The position numbers were made by a program, and so were the translations under genes. The notes beneath the pieces are model-generated. The model was not told where the DNA came from. It made no database searches and worked only from the letters and a program-made list of their open reading frames with translations. Below, one piece after another: positions 3,518 to 5,630 of a DNA stretch of 5,630 bases (position 1 is its first letter; the number at the start of each line of letters is the position of its first letter). This DNA is from an archaeon. Lineage in GTDB: Archaea > Methanobacteriota > Methanobacteria > Methanobacteriales > Methanobacteriaceae. The stretch spans positions 1 to 5,630 of the forward strand of contig JAKSUF010000101.1 of NCBI GenBank assembly GCA_024409145.1. The letters are read 5' to 3'.

Positions 3518-4777
3518 TTAGTCTGCTACTTCTAAAATAGTAATTTTTGCACCACAATTTGCTAATTTTTCAGCAATTTCTTCATATCCTCTAAGAATAT
3601 AATGTGCATTTTTTATTGTAGTCTTACCTTCAGCTGCTAATCCAGCTAATAATAAACATGCTCCACCACGTAAATCTGTTGCATTAACTTCGCAACCTTT
3701 TAAAGGTGTTTTTCCATTAATAGTAGCAATTCTACCATCAACTGTTATATTTGCACCCATTTTATTTAATTCTGGAACATTCATATATCTATTTTCATAA
3801 ATAGTTTCATTAACTTTTGAAACACCATTACATTGTGTTAACAAAGCTACTAATGGTTGTTGTAAATCTGTTGCATAACCAGGATATCCTTTAGTTTCTA
3901 TATTAATACTTTTATAATTTTCACTTTTATTTACAACAATGTTATCACTATTAATTTCTAAATCACATCCCATTTCATATAATTTATCTGTTAAAGATTT
4001 AATATGATCTGGATTGATATTATCTATTGTTAAATAATTTCCTACTAAGCATCCTAATATTACATATGTTCCTGCTTCAATTCTATCAGGGATTACATTA
4101 TGACAGCATCCGCCTAATACTTCTACACCATCAATAGTTAAAGTACTAGTACCAGCTCCTTTAATATTAGCTCCCATACTATTTAGCATATCAATTAAAT
4201 CGCTTATTTCAGGCTCTTTTGCAGCGTTAGTAATAATTGTTTCTCCTTTTGCTATACAAGATACAATTAAAGCATTAACTGTAGCTCCAACTGAAGGCAT
4301 ATCTAATTCAATATGACTACCAATCAATTCATTAGCATCAATTGTAAATAAATCTCCTTCTTCTTTAACTGTTGCACCTAAAGCTTTATATACTTTTAAT
4401 GTTTGATCAATTGGACGAGATCCTATACTACATCCACCAGGGAAATGCATTTCTACATGCTTATATTTTGCTAATAAACTAGACATAAAATAATATGATG
4501 CCCTTAGTTTACCAGATAGTTCTTGAGGAATATTTCTATTTTCCATATTGGAACTATTAATTACTAAACTTTGACTTGCTCTTTTTACTGATACTCCTAG
4601 ATATTCTAATGTTTTGCATAAAACATCAATATCTGTAATATCTGGTACATTTGTTAAAGTAATATCGTCACTACCCAAAATACATGCAGGAATTAAAGCT
4701 ACTGCACTATTTTTAGCCCCACCTATTCTTATTTGACCAGATAAAGTCTGATTTCCTATTACTTCAATAATTTTCAT
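3518..4777 (-). CDS. murA: UDP-N-acetylglucosamine 1-carboxyvinyltransferase (MurA/MurZ)
   Basis: This cytoplasmic enzyme transfers enolpyruvate from phosphoenolpyruvate to UDP-GlcNAc, the first committed step of peptidoglycan synthesis. From the ATG at 4777 it has 419 residues, normal for the family. K22-N23 sit in GGAKNS near the N-terminus. The PEP-reactive and fosfomycin-target cysteine is C116 in FPGGCSIGSRPID. D304 is in YPGYATDLQQP and R370 in DLRGGACLLLAGL, matching the catalytic and binding residues known in E. coli MurA. The frame could begin at GTG 4783, but the ATG at 4777 is better placed after AGGATAGG. It follows the fba stop by six bases and is probably co-transcribed. The fba-murA-rpmE order matches the MurZ (MurAB) paralogue of Bacilli, so a second murA elsewhere would not surprise. 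The gene is complete. Confidence 0.95.
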   Translation of the reverse strand: MKIIEVIGNQTLSGQIRIGGAKNSAVALIPACILGSDDITLTNVPDITDIDVLCKTLEYLGVSVKRASQSLVINSSNMENRNIPQELSGKLRASYYFMSSLLAKYKHVEMHFPGGCSIGSRPIDQTLKVYKALGATVKEEGDLFTIDANELIGSHIELDMPSVGATVNALIVSCIAKGETIITNAAKEPEISDLIDMLNSMGANIKGAGTSTLTIDGVEVLGGCCHNVIPDRIEAGTYVILGCLVGNYLTIDNINPDHIKSLTDKLYEMGCDLEINSDNIVVNKSENYKSINIETKGYPGYATDLQQPLVALLTQCNGVSKVNETIYENRYMNVPELNKMGANITVDGRIATINGKTPLKGCEVNATDLRGGACLLLAGLAAEGKTTIKNAHYILRGYEEIAEKLANCGAKITILEVAD

Positions 4778-4782
4778 AAACA

Positions 4783-4790
4783 CCTATCCT
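4783..4790 (-). promoter_or_regulatory. Ribosome binding site that favours the murA ATG start
   Basis: AGGATAGG on the - strand, five bases before the ATG at 4777. It overlaps the fba stop codon. The alternative GTG at 4783 would use part of the same bases and have only a short AGGA. Confidence 0.55.
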
Positions 4791-5620
4791 AATATATTTA
4801 TTTTGTTTTCTATAAATTTATCCATTTCTTCTTTACCAGCATATATTACTTTTCTTGGGTCATATACTTCTGGATTTTCATAAATAAATTTAACTACTTC
4901 TTTATGCCATACATCTTGTAAATCAGAATTAATATTTATTTTACTAATACCACATTTAATAGCTCTTATTAATATGTCGTGTGATAATCCTGATCCACCG
5001 TGCATAACTAGAGGTACATCTAATACTTGATTTAATCTTTTAATTAAATCAAAGTCAATATTTAATTCACCTTTATAAATACCATGTACAGTTCCAATAG
5101 CAGGAGCTAAAGAATCTATACCTGTTTCATTTACGAATTTAATACACTCATTAAAGTCAGCTAATTGAACATCTCCAGCTACTCCGTCTTCTACTCCACC
5201 AACATGTCCTATTTCTGCTTCAACAGTTACTCCAAATTGATGAGCGTAATCAACAACTTTTCGCACCTCTTTAATGTTATCATCTAACATAAGTTTGGAT
5301 TTGTCAATCATTACGGATGTAAAACCAGCGTCAACACACTCTTTACAGCTCTCAAAAGAAGAACCATGATCAAGATGAAGACATACTGGAACTTTAATTT
5401 TTAAGTCCTTATCCATAGATTTTACTAATTGTGAAACAATATTAGGGCCACCCATATATTTTATTGCACCTTCAGATACACCTAATATTACAGGTACGCC
5501 TAATTCATTAATTTTCTCTAATATTATCTTTGTCCATTCTAAATTATTAATATTAAAATGGAATACAATAGTATTATTTCTTTTAGCATTTAATAACATT
5601 TTCTTACTATTTACTAACAT
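4784..5620 (-). CDS. fba: Class II fructose-bisphosphate aldolase
   Basis: A zinc-dependent cytoplasmic aldolase that cleaves fructose-1,6-bisphosphate to dihydroxyacetone phosphate and glyceraldehyde-3-phosphate in glycolysis. It has 278 residues, slightly short of the usual 285 or so. Expected motifs appear in order: LHLDHGSSFE (D84, H85; catalytic Asp and zinc His), EAEIGHVGGVEDG (134-146, with glutamates near the metal), GTVHGIYKG (176-184, zinc H179), VMHGGSGLS (205-213, zinc H207), and KININSDLQ (227-235; family members usually have NT where this has NS). The start at 5620 is preceded by GGTGAT, and the window ends ten bases further on, so its promoter is not visible. murA follows six bases after its TAG stop. 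A tagatose-bisphosphate aldolase role cannot be excluded from motifs alone, but context favours glycolysis. Confidence 0.93.
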   Translation of the reverse strand: MLVNSKKMLLNAKRNNTIVFHFNINNLEWTKIILEKINELGVPVILGVSEGAIKYMGGPNIVSQLVKSMDKDLKIKVPVCLHLDHGSSFESCKECVDAGFTSVMIDKSKLMLDDNIKEVRKVVDYAHQFGVTVEAEIGHVGGVEDGVAGDVQLADFNECIKFVNETGIDSLAPAIGTVHGIYKGELNIDFDLIKRLNQVLDVPLVMHGGSGLSHDILIRAIKCGISKININSDLQDVWHKEVVKFIYENPEVYDPRKVIYAGKEEMDKFIENKINILG

Positions 5621-5630
5621 ATTATCACCC

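Noticed and set aside
1..5630. CRISPR arrays, tRNA or rRNA genes, toxin-antitoxin or defence systems
   Set aside because: No regularly spaced direct repeats, cloverleaf-like stretches or matching protein motifs were seen; the only mobile DNA is the IS3-family element.

Overview
The window is very AT-rich and shows the compact gene layout of a low-GC Gram-positive bacterium, either a reduced Bacilli lineage or a relative of the Mollicutes that still makes a cell wall. The order fructose-bisphosphate aldolase, MurA, ribosomal protein L31, RpiB, DUF1146 protein and a TagO/WecA-type sugar-phosphate transferase (all on the - strand) is a condensed version of the fba-murZ-rho-rpmE ... rpiB ... atp neighbourhood known from Bacillus and Staphylococcus. 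All eight reading frames end in TAA or TAG. The tryptophan codons I checked are TGG, so the window does not decide between genetic codes 4 and 11.

Layout from left to right: positions 1-54 are a short AT-rich flank with no gene I can support; it holds the downstream half of the tagO terminator. A complete IS3-family (IS150-like) insertion sequence lies at about 55-1418 on the + strand, with orfA, orfB, an A7 frameshift site, imperfect terminal inverted repeats and a terminator-like hairpin near each end. From 1419 to 5620 all genes are on the - strand. Read in the direction of transcription (right to left) they are fba (4784-5620) and murA (3518-4777), probably one operon; rpmE (3225-3428) with its own promoter and terminator; rpiB (2714-3160) and a DUF1146 membrane protein (2524-2712), one operon with promoter and terminator; then tagO (1419-2453) with its own promoter.

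Functionally the chromosomal genes are housekeeping: glycolysis (fba), the pentose phosphate pathway (rpiB), the first committed step of peptidoglycan synthesis (murA), translation (rpmE), and lipid-linked wall or surface polymer initiation (tagO).

The most interesting point is the site of the insertion sequence. Removing it and one copy of a TTA direct repeat joins positions 40-51 to 1419-1433 and restores a 9-bp stem, 9-nt loop hairpin followed by a U-rich tract on the - strand. That is the intrinsic terminator of tagO, with the tagO stop codon in its loop. The element therefore split a terminator without altering TagO, and its own right-end hairpin lies where it could take over termination. 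A second theme is regulatory compactness: terminator T-runs are followed at once by extended -10 promoters (TGnTATAAT) and very short leaders. I see no CRISPR array, tRNA, rRNA, defence system or clearly new multi-gene system.
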